DNA from: Sitta carolinensis
Taxonomy: Eukaryota; Chordata; Aves; Passeriformes; Sittidae
Direction: 5' to 3'
NCBI GenBank assembly: GCA_032173965.1
Contig: CM063288.1
Span: forward strand, 26,072,001-26,136,000
DNA: 64,000 nt
The notes under the pieces are model-generated. The model was not told where the DNA came from, did not search any database, and saw only the letters and a list, made by a program, of their open reading frames with translations. The translations under genes and the position numbers were made by a program. Below, one piece after another: positions 23,741 to 35,442 of this stretch. Position 1 is the stretch's first letter. Each line of letters starts with the position of its first letter.

Positions 23741-26700
23741 TCTTAGTGTAGTATGGAATTGTCCTTCTACTACCTGAAGGAATTTCTGTGAAGACATTTC
23801 TTTGCATGGCTCTGTGAGAGTGTTGCTCCTTCTCAGTGGTGCCTGAGTTGATAAAAACACTAAGCCTGTGCCGTGTGCTCTATGAACAGATGACTGGAGA
23901 GTTAGTGGGACAATTTGAAGAAAAACTTATATTATTTGTTGATATGCAACTGCTTTAATATATTTCTCCGTCTGAAAACAGAGCTTCATTTTTGCATTTC
24001 TTTCTTCTCTGCACAGCTGGATTTGTGGAAGCCTCTGCTGCCTGAAGACATCAGGGCTGGGGAAAACTTGCACATAAGGGTCCCAGCCCCTCTGGTGCAG
24101 GAGGTGAAAGACAGCTTAGATCAGCATATGATCTCTTACAGGTACAATCTCTAATACCTTGATGGCAAAGGCTGGCCCTAATAATCTTCCTTGCTATCAG
24201 AAAACAGCCAAGCCCTGTCTGATAAGCAGTCAGATAGTACTGGCAATAGGACCCAACCTTTGTTCCAAATGCCTCCAGCTTACCTTGACCAGCCAAATAC
24301 AGAGATGCCTTATGAACCTTTAAAAGCCCATTCCCCTCTGCCCTGTGTATTTACCTTCCACCTATCCTGAACTGTGAATTTGGAGTTGGAATCTGAGACA
24401 GCCCAATCTGTCTTGTTTCCTGCTGTGGCCTTCTCAGTGATCACTGAGAGGATGGTGCTTGGTTATATGACTCAGTTTTTTAGTCTAAATTCAAGAAGCC
24501 AAACTTGGTTACTCACTACTTATAGGAGCATGCTTTGCTCTTGGAAAGCATGGATATCTGAATGGAAGGTCCTTCCACTTCGGAAGAGCCCAAAGGTTTA
24601 ACTGGTGCCACTGCAGGGAATCAGTCTCTAGCTCTTCTCTTCCTCATCTCTTGTTACTCCTCTGGTTTGGAGAAGAGACCTTTCAAAGTGAATATTCAGC
24701 CACTTTCTGCAAAAGCTTCATTTTCCTACCCCTATCCTCTCCACCAGGCTGGTGATAATTTCCTGGCATCATCCAGCCAACGAGAAACATCCCAGCTCAG
24801 GACAAAGATCCCAGTGGCAGGTGGGCACTTTGCACACAACCGCAAGTGTCCTATAATGTTTCATCACACCTACACAGTCATGTCTTCCCTAACTTGCAAC
24901 TAGAAGATATAATACAGATACAAAGAGTGTTTATAAAGGCAAATGCGATTAAATAAGACCTATTCCTCCCACAGTCCTGTTCCCATTTGGAATTGACTTT
25001 TTCAGGTAACCAATAGCTAATTTAGTTTAGCTGTATTTAATATAAATAACCCCATATTCATTCAGGCCTGATGACAAATGGCCTATGGACATAGACTGAC
25101 ATTTACCAATCAAAGGTGAGTTTAAGGAAGATTGGTGTCACTTCAAAGCTGTTTTGAGTTAAATCTGATCTTGACATCCTGCATCTTGACTGACAAGTTC
25201 CTTTAGTAAGTGTGATGCCCTGACAACCAGAGATGAAGAGATACGAGTTTGGAGCCACCACAAAATATCTAGCATGAGGTTTAGATATTCAGTACTTAGA
25301 CAACATTCCAGAAGATAATGTAACCTCTTTTTTTATGTCAAGACTCTTCGTTTCCTAATGGTTTCAATTGATTCTAGTGGAAATTTAAACACTGAACTCA
25401 AATTAGTGGCTCAACATCATCTTTCCTTGGCTAGAACTGTATCTACTTTCTAAAGGGTTCTAAAGAAAGAGAGGAGTAATTATTAGTCGAGATGAAAATT
25501 TTGGAGTTGTATTGCAAAGAGGCTGAGATGAGTACAACAATAAAAGAGTCAAAGGTCCTATAGAAGATTCAAAGCTGGAACCAACCTTTAGAAGGCAGTT
25601 AGCATGCAGGGAAGGAAACATGACAGATAGGTATATAATGATAGAGACATAAATGACAAATTATAATAAGGACATCAATATTCCAACTGAGTCAGACTCC
25701 ATGGTTTCAATTCTCCAGAGCACTGATAAGGCATTTTGTGTGTGTGGTTTCACTTCATGGGAATTTTCACTGCCTGAATTTTAGTTTGAAGTTTAGATGT
25801 GAATAAACATCAAAGCTCAGAGTGAGAGTCAGCTTTAACTACTGTTAAAAGTTTCTTATGTACAGTTTCCAGAAATGCTGATAAGTGCCACTGTCAGCAG
25901 AAAAGCCTGTTAGCACTTCCAGCATTTGAGATCAACAGTGTTGGAGCTACCTTTGCAATTGTCTTATCACAAGCATTTACAATGAGCACAGATTTGCCGC
26001 AGTTACAAGGGCTGATGGAGTGAGAAAGAAGAGCCTCTAATCCAAAGTCCACTGAAGCCAAGGAGAAGGTTTTATTGACTCCCTGGATCCATGGAATCAT
26101 GCCTGTGTTATACTAGTTTCTAAGCTGGTTTTGTAGCTAAAAAGCAAAATGAGCTATTTGAAGGAAATAAGGGGTTAGTTCTGATTTTTGCAAATTGCAA
26201 TGAATATTTCTGTGAAATCTTTGCAAATTGAAAATGCCTCAATAAAATCAATGAAACCTTAATTTTAAATTTTTCTCTTTGGCTCCCCTTTCCCAAAGGT
26301 GGTATTTTCTGAGTTTTGCTGAAAAATTGAAGTGGTGAAGAAAAGAAAATTCTGAACATTTTTTTCTTGGTAGAAAATTGACAACTTAAAAAATCTGGTA
26401 AAATTGATTATTGTTAAAACCCTGTGAAAATCTCAGTACTTTGAACTTTGTTTTACATGAAAGTAACCATAATGCTGATGGTGATGATTTTGCCAGGCAA
26501 ATCACAACAGAAGACATTAAATCTTTTTGTTTAATCTTGTAAGCAGTGTATCCACCATGGCAGTTCTGCAGTAGCTGTTCGGGTTTGTTTTGTCTTCTAT
26601 CTTCCCTTTTCCCATCCTTCAGAGTCCTAATACCTGATGTGCAGAAACTTGTGGATCAGAGCATGCCCGGGGAGACGAGCAGCCATAGACAGGTCTCAGG

Positions 26701-29700
26701 AGGTTATGTCTACACCAAATACCACCCAATGGAAGAGGTAAAGAACATAAGTCTGCTTGTGTACTTTATTGTTTTCTGTTCTGTAAATGCCACAGCAGGC
26801 AACTCTGTATTTGCAGAAAGCTCAGCTGAAGTCGGTAGACCTCTTTCTGACTTTCTTCTTTAAAGAATCAGTCCTTATTCTTTGACTAGAATCCTAGCCT
26901 CGTTGAATTGAATATGGATTTGCCATTGATTTTGACTAAATCCTCAATTCTTCACTGAACAAAATATAAATGTTCTGTGTGAAGCAGCTGCACTGTTTTG
27001 TAGATAATATTCTGTTTCATTTGGTTGGTTTCCTACCTTTCTACTCTGTCATTCTTTATCTCTAGTATTTATTTATTTAAGTCCCAGTTTGTTTGGTACT
27101 GAGCCAAATGTGAAGTGGTGTAATCCCAGTGGGGAAAAAGATGTGAACAGTGGGAGATCTGTAGAAAGAAGTAATTTAAGGGCAGGGTTTTGCAGAGGTT
27201 TTGACAGGTTTAGGAGAAAACAATGTCATAGGGTGGGCAGTGATGACTTCTTGGTGCCACATTTCACGCACCAGTTGGCAAACCTGGACAAAAGTGGTGT
27301 ATGGTGGTAATTCTTCCTCCTAGCTGCATAATAAAAATGAGAGAACAAAGCCAACCCTCACACAGGTTTTGCTTGAGCTACCCATTGAGGATGACTGCTG
27401 CTGACTCAGATGTGGAAAGCCAGTGCTGATAGGGAAGACACTGTAATACTGTTTAGTTGATGGTGTGGCTTCATGTCTGGTGAACTCAACTGGAAGATGC
27501 CCAATAGGGTGGGCATGTTGAATGAGATCCAGAATGGAGTATCCGTGTTGCATTGCAGAGATGTTCTCTTTTAACACCCAGTGAGGTATGACCATACCTT
27601 TGCACAGAGGCATGTGAAACACCTTCTGTGCCTGTGAGTGACACCACAGATTGAAATAAACTCTGAGTAAAATGTTGCTTGTCAAAACAAAAGAAAATGC
27701 TTTAATCTGGAAATGGAAGTGGGAAAGAGAAGGAAACTCTTACTTTGGACCAAGAATTCTTTGCAATTATTTCAGATTTATCAATGGATGACTCAGATGC
27801 AGAAGAACAACAGTGAGCTGGTGACTCAGCACTTCCTGGGGAAGACATTTGAGAATCGAACAATGTATTTCCTACAGGTAAGGGAGGAAATTTCCCTTAA
27901 TAATAAAACATGTCTTAATAAAAAAAGGAAGGCACTCAGGAGAAGACAGGATTCAGATGTTTCCTAAGATAGTGTTCATCCTAATTCATTGAAATAACAG
28001 GAGATGGTTTTACTCGTCTACATTACAGTGAGATTTGCCAATTTTCACGGATGCTATCATTATGAGCTTGGTATTGCTATTATGTACTGAAAACAACACA
28101 TTTAACTGAAGCCTTGTTTAGAAATACAAATCAAGCTGAAATTACCTTGGCAATAGCTGCGTGTGAGGATGAAGACTTTTGGTTTGTTATTTTTATTACT
28201 TTTTACAGCAGATAGCCTTTCCACTAGCCGAATTCCATGACTTTTTTATTGGACTGTGTTAGTTAAAAACCATAGTCTTAATATTCGGGTTAGTTATTGC
28301 CTAATCTGTTCCTATCACTGAGTAGTATTAGATATCCTGCCTTTTTGTTACTCCCCTTCTAAAAACAAAAAATTTAAAAATCTTCAATTAAGAGCAACCA
28401 CTCCTGTGAATGATGAATAAAAATGAAAAAGGAAAAATATAAACTGTTCTATTGACACTTCTGCTCAACTGACACTTTAAAACTCATGCCTTGTAATACT
28501 ACAGAGATGGGGTTATTACGAAAAAGAGCTTTTTGTAAAGATGTCTGTAATAATAATAATAATAATAATCATCATCATCATCATCTCAGATGGATCAATG
28601 GCATATCAAAGCACATCTTTTACTTTCTTGTTTAAGCTATTTTATTGTAATGTAACAGTTTTTAAATTATCACATTTACATTCTCTCAGATCAGCCAACC
28701 ATCAAATAAACCCAAAAAGATAATTTGGATGGACTGTGGGATTCACGCCAGAGAATGGATCTCTCCAGCCTTCTGTCAGTGGTTTGTGAAAGAAGTGAGT
28801 CCTTGCTATTCCATTTAGATAATAAGGAAAACATATCACTTTGGACACTTCAATTCTCTTTTCTATTGTGACACCAAGTATTATGCTTTTCTGTTAAAAT
28901 ATGATTTGCAAAATTAGTGTATAGTAGAGATACTTGTGGGGACCAAAGTCTAAATCACAGTTTGAGATATGGGACAATATTAGTTAGTGCTCCAGTTCCT
29001 CCTCCTGATTGTTTCCAAAGCCTTTCAAAACTTGGTATCAACCTCTCATTTTCTCACAGTGGCTGTTGGATCAAGCCTCTCTGTATCAAAAAGTCACAGT
29101 CCTCCTGAAATAAAGAAACTCTAATCTATGATATAGCAATGCTCCATGTGTATAGAAAAAGTACCTGGCACACTGGTGATCCAGTAGGTGTTGGATATCA
29201 TGGAGATATCCAGGAGTGAGTGATCATCTGACGATAGTTCTAAACTCCCTCTTTGCAGTATTTACCACCAAATTCTCAGCTGAGTGCTTTGTACTTTTTC
29301 TTTTCAGATTCTTCAAAATTACAAAACTGACCCAAAGATAAGCAGATTTCTGCAGAATTTGGACCTCTATGTCTTGCCAGTCCTCAATATTGATGGCTAC
29401 ATCTATTCCTGGGAAGAAGTAAGTAGTGAAAATCCAGGAACTAGACTGAAAATTAGATGTGCCCAGCATGTTTTTTTACTTTTAGATGGGGTCGTAACAA
29501 TTATACTTAAACAGAAAACAGCAATGCTGACATAAATCTTCTCACGCCAGAGAGATCTTGTTTCTTCTGGCAAATCAGTGATCACTTGAGATTGCAGAGC
29601 TAAATATTCATAGCAAACATCATGAGACTTGGGGAAGATGAAACCACAAGATCAATTGGTTTGAGGTTTCTGGGGATGGGATTACTTCTTTGATAACAGC

Positions 29701-32700
29701 TTAAGGCCTGGTTGATGGACTTAAGTATGTCTGGAAGAGTCATTCATTCTTCATAAAAGATGCCAAGTAGCAGATGGGTCTTAGCACCTTTGCACGGACA
29801 GGAGGAGAATTGGTCAAATATCAGGCTATTTGGCTATGAAATAGGTGTGCCCTCCTAAATAATCTTCCTTTTTTGATATGGAGAATAATGCAAAATGTTG
29901 GTCTTAGCCACTCTCACCATGATTCCAGGCTGCAGTGCCCAGCTGTAGCATCTTTTAATGTAGGACCTTTAGATTGCCCATGGCTACCACCACGTGGATT
30001 GGGCTGTCTCACAGCTTGCTCCCTGGCAGGTGTAGGACATACACTGCATATATATCCATACATACATAACACAGCACTTGGATGCACAGGTAATTCAGCT
30101 GGGAAGCTCATACAGACAGTGCAGTGAGGTCTACACAGAACCAAGTATAGCCGCGAGTACAGAAGGGAACCAAGGAGCAGCAGCAAAATTAGCTGACAAA
30201 AAATAATTAATCTTCCTGAATCTGAAATATACTATCCTCTCTTATCCCTCACAATGCCAAGGAGTTGCTTAGGAGTGTCACACTGCACAGAAGCAGTTGA
30301 GTACTACAGAAAAAGCATACCTAAATAAAAAGGTCTGGAGGCTTATTTCAGAGGGCACACATGTTTGTGGCAGATGACAGCCAGGCTGCAGTAGATGAAT
30401 TGTTCTGTCACTGAGCTTTATCACCCTTGCACATGGAGTTGTACTCTTACAATACCAGGGTTAGTTAGGAATGCAGAGGTCAAAAATATAGGAGTATTTA
30501 CAGCATATAATCACTGAGCCATGTGGATCATTGAGTTTTTATTATGTAACAGAAGTTACTTTTCTTCAGGATCGTTTGTGGAGGAAAAACCGTTCTCCAT
30601 ATAAGAATGGCACCTGCTATGGCACAGATCTGAACGAAACTTTAATTCATCCTGGGGCAGTAAGTTTGAAGTATTTCAGATCATGAACACAAATGTAAAG
30701 CAAGAATAGTAACTAGTTTCTGAAATAAAATGTAGTCCTATAAGAAAGGAATATTTATCTTGTTGTCATCAAGACATATGTAAAAATAAAACCCTGGTTT
30801 GTCGAAATATTAATTCATTGAATTTCAACCAGCACTTATTTTCGTGAGCAGAAAATTGCACTTATCTAACTATACCTCTAACTCACTGCAGGAGCAAGCA
30901 TCAGCTCTAGGCAGGAATGTTAGGAGTTAGTCACTTAACAGCCAATATTTACATTTGCCATGAATTTCAAGGAGCCTCCAAAGCTTCCCTGGTGTGTGGT
31001 ACACTGCGGTGGTGTCAGAGTGTTTTTGTTGTTGCCATCCTGTAAATGTGCAATAAATATTTCAGTCTTGCAGCAAATTTTAGTTGCTACCTACTGAGTG
31101 TAATGCTAAAGTCCCACTGAGCTATCTAGTCCCCTGCCCACATAAACACATGCCTTAACACTCCAAGGTAAATTTCCCAGTTCCCTCAGAACTGATGTTC
31201 TATATTTCTCCATTGATTCAGTGTTTGTATTCCTCCCCAGGTGTTGGTGTATCTTTTAACTGCAGCAGTGATGTCTTCTGTGGATCTGGACCAGAATCAG
31301 AGCCTGAGACAAGAGCTGTGGCTCAGTTTATCAAAAGCAAGAAGAGTGACATTTTGTGCTATTTAACAATTCACTCCTATGGACAGCTCATCCTCACCCC
31401 ATATGGTTCCACAACTAAACCTCCATATAACAATGAAGAACTGGTAGGACAAAACATTCATCTTCTGCTATTGTAGAGAGCAAGTAAAGACAGCAGCATG
31501 TGGTGCAACTTTACTTGCACTCTTGCCTTTCCTTCAGAGGAACTAGGCTTGTTCAGGGACTCTGGCTTTAATGACAGAAGAGTTACTGCTTCTCTGTCCA
31601 GCATCAGTAAGGTTTATTTGCCTCTGAAATCCTAATTCATCTTAAATGAGGGAAACTGAACTACTACAGGTAGGTAAGTGGAGAAGAGCACCAATTTTTG
31701 CTGCACACAAGAATGAACTCGCACTTTAGGATGCTAGCACATTATACACATATAGTTACCATGATTGTGTCCAGAAAGGGTATTCCAAACATGCTCCCAG
31801 AAAAATGGGAGCAAAGTAAGTACCTATTTCTTGGTTACTTCTTCCCTCAGTTTCTGAGTGTTCTGATTTAAATTCAATTATGTGTGTATTTATGAAGATT
31901 CTAGTAATTGAAGCACTAGTCAAGAGCATGAGGGATTTGGGTTTGGACTTCATATGAGTCATTGGAGAAGTAATTTATTTTGTCTATGGATTAGTTTCTA
32001 AGGATGGTGGCATACAGAGTCTCTGGCAATAAAACAAGTAAGAGGTCAATCACTGCCGTAGTCAGTATCAGTGTGTTACACAGCATAGTCTCTAAATTCT
32101 CCAAAACACAGGCTCTAACCCTACAGTAAAGCAAATAGCATCTCTACCGAATAGAGTAATCTTTAAAATTTTAACACAATTTGCATTAAAAAGAATCAGG
32201 AACAATTTGTCCAAATGTTTCTAACAGGTTCCTCTAAAGACCTGAAGTAATATCAAAATTTAAGGCTGATTATTTGTAAATGTAAAGCTGAAAGACACAA
32301 AAATTTTTGTCCACTCAAAATAATTGCCAAAGGTACTGCCACTGAAGCCAATGCTGTTCCTATTTTGAATTTCCAGATGCAAGTTGCAAAGGAAGCAGCT
32401 GCTGCATTGACAGGAAAATATGGGACCAGCTACAGAGTAGGATCAACTGCTTTAATTTTATGTAAGGTTTTTTTATGTTTCCCTTGGATTGCTCTGTGTT
32501 TCAAAGAACTGTTGTGTCACATGCATCAGCAAGTACTGTTTTGCTGAGTTTCTACTTTGAGTAATATTTAAAGGGCTGGTTTGGTGCAACATGTCAGCAG
32601 CAGTCATTTGAATACAAGATAACTCTGTAAATTATAAAGCTGACTGCAGGAACAGATGAAGCATTGATCAGAAGATAGTTCCTACATGGATTCCTCACAG

Positions 32701-33941
32701 ATCCATCACTGGGGACAGAAGGAGATTGGTGATAGATCATCCTGACCCTGCTGAAGTCAGCAGCAAAATTCCTATTTGTCTCCACTGGAATCAAGCAAAA
32801 ATTAAAATCCCAATCAGGTCTACAGTTACTCCATTAGACATTATCACATGGCAGCTGCTTGTGATTCTGTCTGAAATACATTGGTTTCAGCCCTGTTCCT
32901 AATAGACTGGGTGGCCATATCACGAACACATCATAGCTAATATGAGTTGACAGCCTTCACAAAGAGGATTGAGGGCCCTAGAGACTGCCTAGTAAACCCA
33001 ATATTTTCCCAGTAAGCAATAAGTCACGCTAGTCAGTGAGAACAGTAAGCAGTTGGCTCCAGAACCCATGTGGTTTGCATATTCCAGTGGCTGTCTCTGC
33101 CAGACCCCGAGTGCCAGGTCCCTGAGTCACAGACTGCATGAGCAATGCAATGTAAGAGTAATGCAACTTGCCTGTGCCTAGGGATGCATTTTGCCAGGGT
33201 TTGTACTTATACTGAACAGGTAAGAAAAACAATCACTGAGGAAGAGGAACAGAGATGCAGGGAGAAGCCAGAAATGTTTTAAGACTTGACCAAAAATATG
33301 CTTAAAAATATAAAAACAAATTCTAGTCTGCATCAATGTAGGAAATGAAGTACAAGAACAGATAAAAAAGTCAACCCATCTTGTACCCCACAGTAGTCAC
33401 AGTAAAATGCTAAAAACACAGATGTGTGAAAACACAACTGCTGTTATTGTACAATACCATCTTATGAAGAACTGTGTCACTTAAGAAACTCCATGGAAGA
33501 CTTTTAGTATAGCTAAGAATTATAGCACCTAGAAACTGTTCTCTATGTCAGTGATATATGGTTACTGCTTAGTTCAGGGATTCTGGTATAAACTTGCATT
33601 AACTATAATAAGAAGTATTTTCAAAGAACCATGCTTAATACAAATATCTCCTCACTATTTTTAAATTCACAGACAGTAACTCAGGCTCCTCACGGGACTG
33701 GGCCCACACAATTGGCATTCCCTTCTCCTACACATTTGAGCTGCGAGACACGGGTACTCATGGATTTGTTCTCCCTGATAACCAAATCCAGCCCACGTGT
33801 GAGGAGACTATGCTGGCTGTGACAACTATCATAGACTATGTTGATAAGAAGTACTTCCCAAATGGAGCTGTGGTGCTGACGTCCAGCAGCTTGGGCCTGA
33901 GCCTTTGCCTGAGTATTGTACTTATATGGACTGTTTCTTAA
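20165..33941 (+). CDS. CPO: CPO, carboxypeptidase O with propeptide; one-base frameshift in exon 8
   Basis: Eleven exons (20165-20244, 23500-23575, 24017-24141, 26623-26737, 27776-27877, 28690-28794, 29308-29418, 30570-30659, 31241-31443, 32377-32461, 33673-33941) encode an M14A metallocarboxypeptidase of about 453 residues if exon 8 is read with its missing base. In order: signal peptide (1-20), activation propeptide (~27-100), catalytic domain, hydrophobic C-terminus resembling a GPI signal. Visible catalytic features are HAREW (zinc His69, Glu72), RLWRK (Arg127), HSYGQL (zinc His196), Tyr248, Arg255 and FELRD (Glu270), in CPA numbering. Arg255 is the CPO hallmark and predicts cleavage of C-terminal acidic residues. 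Known of the family: human CPO is a GPI-anchored gut enzyme. As written, the frame breaks at 30636 after residue 260 and stops at 31364-31366, before His196. Identity is very sure; whether the locus is functional is open. Confidence 0.95.
20245..23499 (+). other. CPO intron 1 (3.3 kb)
   Basis: No exon was recognised. It holds an A-rich simple repeat (20682-20762) and a 16-base block, CATGACTGTTGTACCA, repeated at 22031 and 22057. Confidence 0.8.
20682..20762 (+). repeat. A-rich simple repeat
   Basis: Runs of A broken by single C or T, including an 18-base A run and CAAA units. It resembles a decayed poly(A) tail, but no retrocopy was recognised beside it. Confidence 0.9.
23500..23575 (+). 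CDS. CPO: CPO exon 2: propeptide, first part
   Basis: It completes an Arg codon, then encodes [20 protein letters not shown]. This matches the start of M14A activation peptides (for example GDQVLRI...EEQVQKL in CPA). It leaves in phase 0 at GTAAGT. Confidence 0.93.
23698..23739 (+). repeat. Poly-T tract (42 bases) in CPO intron 2
   Basis: An uninterrupted T run about 280 bases before the exon 3 acceptor. Confidence 0.95.
24017..24141 (+). CDS. CPO: CPO exon 3: propeptide, second part
   Basis: It encodes [20 protein letters not shown] followed by [20 protein letters not shown]. This is the typical LDFW...DVRVP...VK..L...I.Y pattern of the M14 propeptide. It leaves in phase 2 at GTACAA. Confidence 0.93.
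26623..26737 (+). CDS. CPO: CPO exon 4: end of propeptide, activation region, start of mature enzyme
   Basis: It encodes [14 protein letters not shown] (propeptide end; CPA has IMIEDVQSLLDEE), a variable linker where activation cleavage would fall, then YTKYHPMEE of the mature N-terminus. It leaves in phase 0. Confidence 0.92.
27776..27877 (+). CDS. CPO: CPO exon 5
   Basis: It encodes IYQWMTQMQ and [19 protein letters not shown], close to human IYEWMREI and VTQHFLGVTYETHPMYYLK. Phase 0 at both ends. Confidence 0.93.
28548..28585 (+). repeat. (TAA)n-(ATC)n compound microsatellite
   Basis: About seven TAA units run straight into six ATC units, about 100 bases before exon 6. Confidence 0.95.
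28690..28794 (+). CDS. CPO: CPO exon 6: zinc-binding HxxE
   Basis: It encodes [20 protein letters not shown] then [20 protein letters not shown] supplies His69 and Glu72 of the zinc site. It is nearly identical to human CPO. Phase 0 at both ends. Confidence 0.96.
29308..29418 (+). CDS. CPO: CPO exon 7
   Basis: It encodes [11 protein letters not shown] and [20 protein letters not shown], with the [10 protein letters not shown] core strand of M14A enzymes. Phase 0 at both ends. Confidence 0.95.
30570..30659 (+). CDS. CPO: CPO exon 8, one base short
   Basis: In phase 0 it encodes [20 protein letters not shown] then LN, including Arg127. The following bases gaaactttaattcatcctgg make sense only one base out of frame, as the expected R-N-F-N-x-S-W. 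The exon is 90 bases, whereas neighbouring phases (0 in; 1 base left over, completed by GT of exon 9) require 91. The donor GTAAGT is normal. Confidence 0.93.
30633..30638 (+). other. CPO: Single-base deletion at the Asn144-Arg145 codons of CPO
   Basis: AAC (Asn144) is followed by GAAAC where AGAAAC or CGAAAC is expected. The lost base falls in the Arg145 codon, whose side chain binds the substrate carboxylate. Read literally, 49 out-of-frame residues follow and TAA comes at 31364-31366. Confidence 0.85.
31241..31443 (+). CDS. CPO: CPO exon 9: His196 region
   Basis: It begins with GT, completing a Ser codon, then [20 protein letters not shown] and [20 protein letters not shown]. The HSYGQL motif holds zinc His196 and Tyr198. 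It ends NNEEL in phase 0 at GTAGGA. This frame is open only if exon 8 regains its missing base. Confidence 0.95.
32377..32461 (+). CDS. CPO: CPO exon 10
   Basis: It encodes [20 protein letters not shown] then VGSTALIL, matching human IQVGQKAANALKAKYGTNYR and VGSSADIL. It leaves in phase 1; the split codon with exon 11 is Tyr248. Confidence 0.94.
33673..33941 (+). CDS. CPO: CPO exon 11: specificity Arg, catalytic Glu, C-terminal hydrophobic tail
   Basis: It encodes [35 protein letters not shown] and QIQPTCEET. Counting back from Glu270 in FELRD puts Arg at 255, the CPO-specific residue. The last ~20 residues ([17 protein letters not shown]) are hydrophobic and follow small residues, as in a GPI-attachment signal. 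TAA at 33939-33941. Confidence 0.95.
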
Positions 33942-34060
33942 AAACTGCTTAGGGAACCCAGCAAGAGACTCAAATGCAAAATATAATGACCCCTCAAAAA
34001 TAAAAAGTTAGATAAGCAAAGGAACTTAATGTTAAATATTTCAATAAAGGCTCATCCCAT
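33942..34060 (+). terminator. CPO: CPO 3' UTR and poly(A) signal
   Basis: AATAAA at 34043-34048 is followed after 12 bases by a genomic A10 run and then a G/T-rich stretch, the usual layout of a poly(A) site. A weaker AATAAA is at 33999-34004. The 3' UTR would be about 120 bases. Confidence 0.7.
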
Positions 34061-35417
34061 AAAAAAAAAATGGACTTGTGGTTTGATATCTATCTTTTTG
34101 GGAAGAAGAAAAAGATAAAGAGCTGTGGCAATTTCCCAAGCTTCACTTGCTGGCTCTGTTTATTCTTTAAGTGACCTTAAGATATTAATTCATGACAAGT
34201 ACCCACAGGGACAGAGCACTGTTACTCCCTGGTTCTTCGGAGCATGTTTTCAGGGCTCACCTGGGCTTGTGCAGCCCTTCTGTCAGCCACAGTCCTGATC
34301 TGTGACAATGTTCCTTACTGCCTGAACCCGCTGACTTCTGTGTGTTCCTGGTCTTAGCAGGACACCTGTGAGACTTAAAAGTCCTCAAATGCCGTACAGA
34401 AGACTAGATGGCTTGCTCCACTCTCCTTCCCAAAATTGCCACATTGGGATTTGCTAGAAAATACAGGTCCTCAAAAGCTGGTGAGAGACCATGATCAGGA
34501 AACCATCTAGAACAGCCTGAAACAAGGTGAAGAGTTGAATTGGTGCAGGCATGCAGGGACAGAGAAGAGGTGTGGCCCTGTCACTTAGATGCAGTCAGAT
34601 TACTAAAGAGAGAAGGTGCCTAAATCCTCAAAAAATTTTAAAGGGAAAGCAAAAAGAAAGATAAGGATGGGGTGCTAGTCCTACAGAGCAGAGCAGATAG
34701 CTATTTTTTTGCATTTTCAACTTCCAAAATTGACTGCTGGTGACAATTATCCTCCTTATTTTAGACTTCTAAGAGATTTCATTAAAGACTGTACATAAAC
34801 AACATCTATTTACAAAGAGGTTTCTTTCTTACCAACCACCTTAATCCTTTGGGGCTGACTGTATAGAAGGGGGTCCAATTGTCTGCCCTTCATCATTTGG
34901 GAGAGCCTGCAACCTTCAGGGACTTGCCTAGGATCGTCAAAACTGGAAGCTCAGTGGAGTGACAGAGGAAAGGAAATATTTCAGCCCATTGAGCAAGGAC
35001 TCTCCGATTGAACCCCTCAAAAGGGAATGCCAAGGTAAGAGCTTCTGTGTTGTTACAGCCAACACCAGAGGGTGCAGGGCACTCACTGAAATAAGGAAGG
35101 CCTATTTTAACGTGTACTCTGCTTTTGAATCCAGAAGCCCTACATCCCAGAAATATGTCCACCAGGCTTGGCTACTACAGATAACAGATGGGGGGTTTTG
35201 TCGTGATAGAAAATGAAGAATCCAGGGAATAGGAAAAAAAGAAAGTATGAAATTTCTGATTTTCTTAGCAAATATCAAGATTGTTCTTGAAAACTAAAAG
35301 TGTGTTAACCAGACATTTTTCAACAAAATATTTCCAGCTTTGGGGAAGAGAATGCTGTCCAATTCTCTTCCAGTGTTGCCAAGAGAAGGACGTGTATCAC
35401 TTCACCATGGTACTGTT

Positions 35418-35442
35418 AAAAAAAAAAAAAAAAAAAAAAAAA
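35418..35442 (+). repeat. Poly-A tract (25 bases)
   Basis: An uninterrupted A run; no retrocopy was recognised upstream. Confidence 0.95.
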
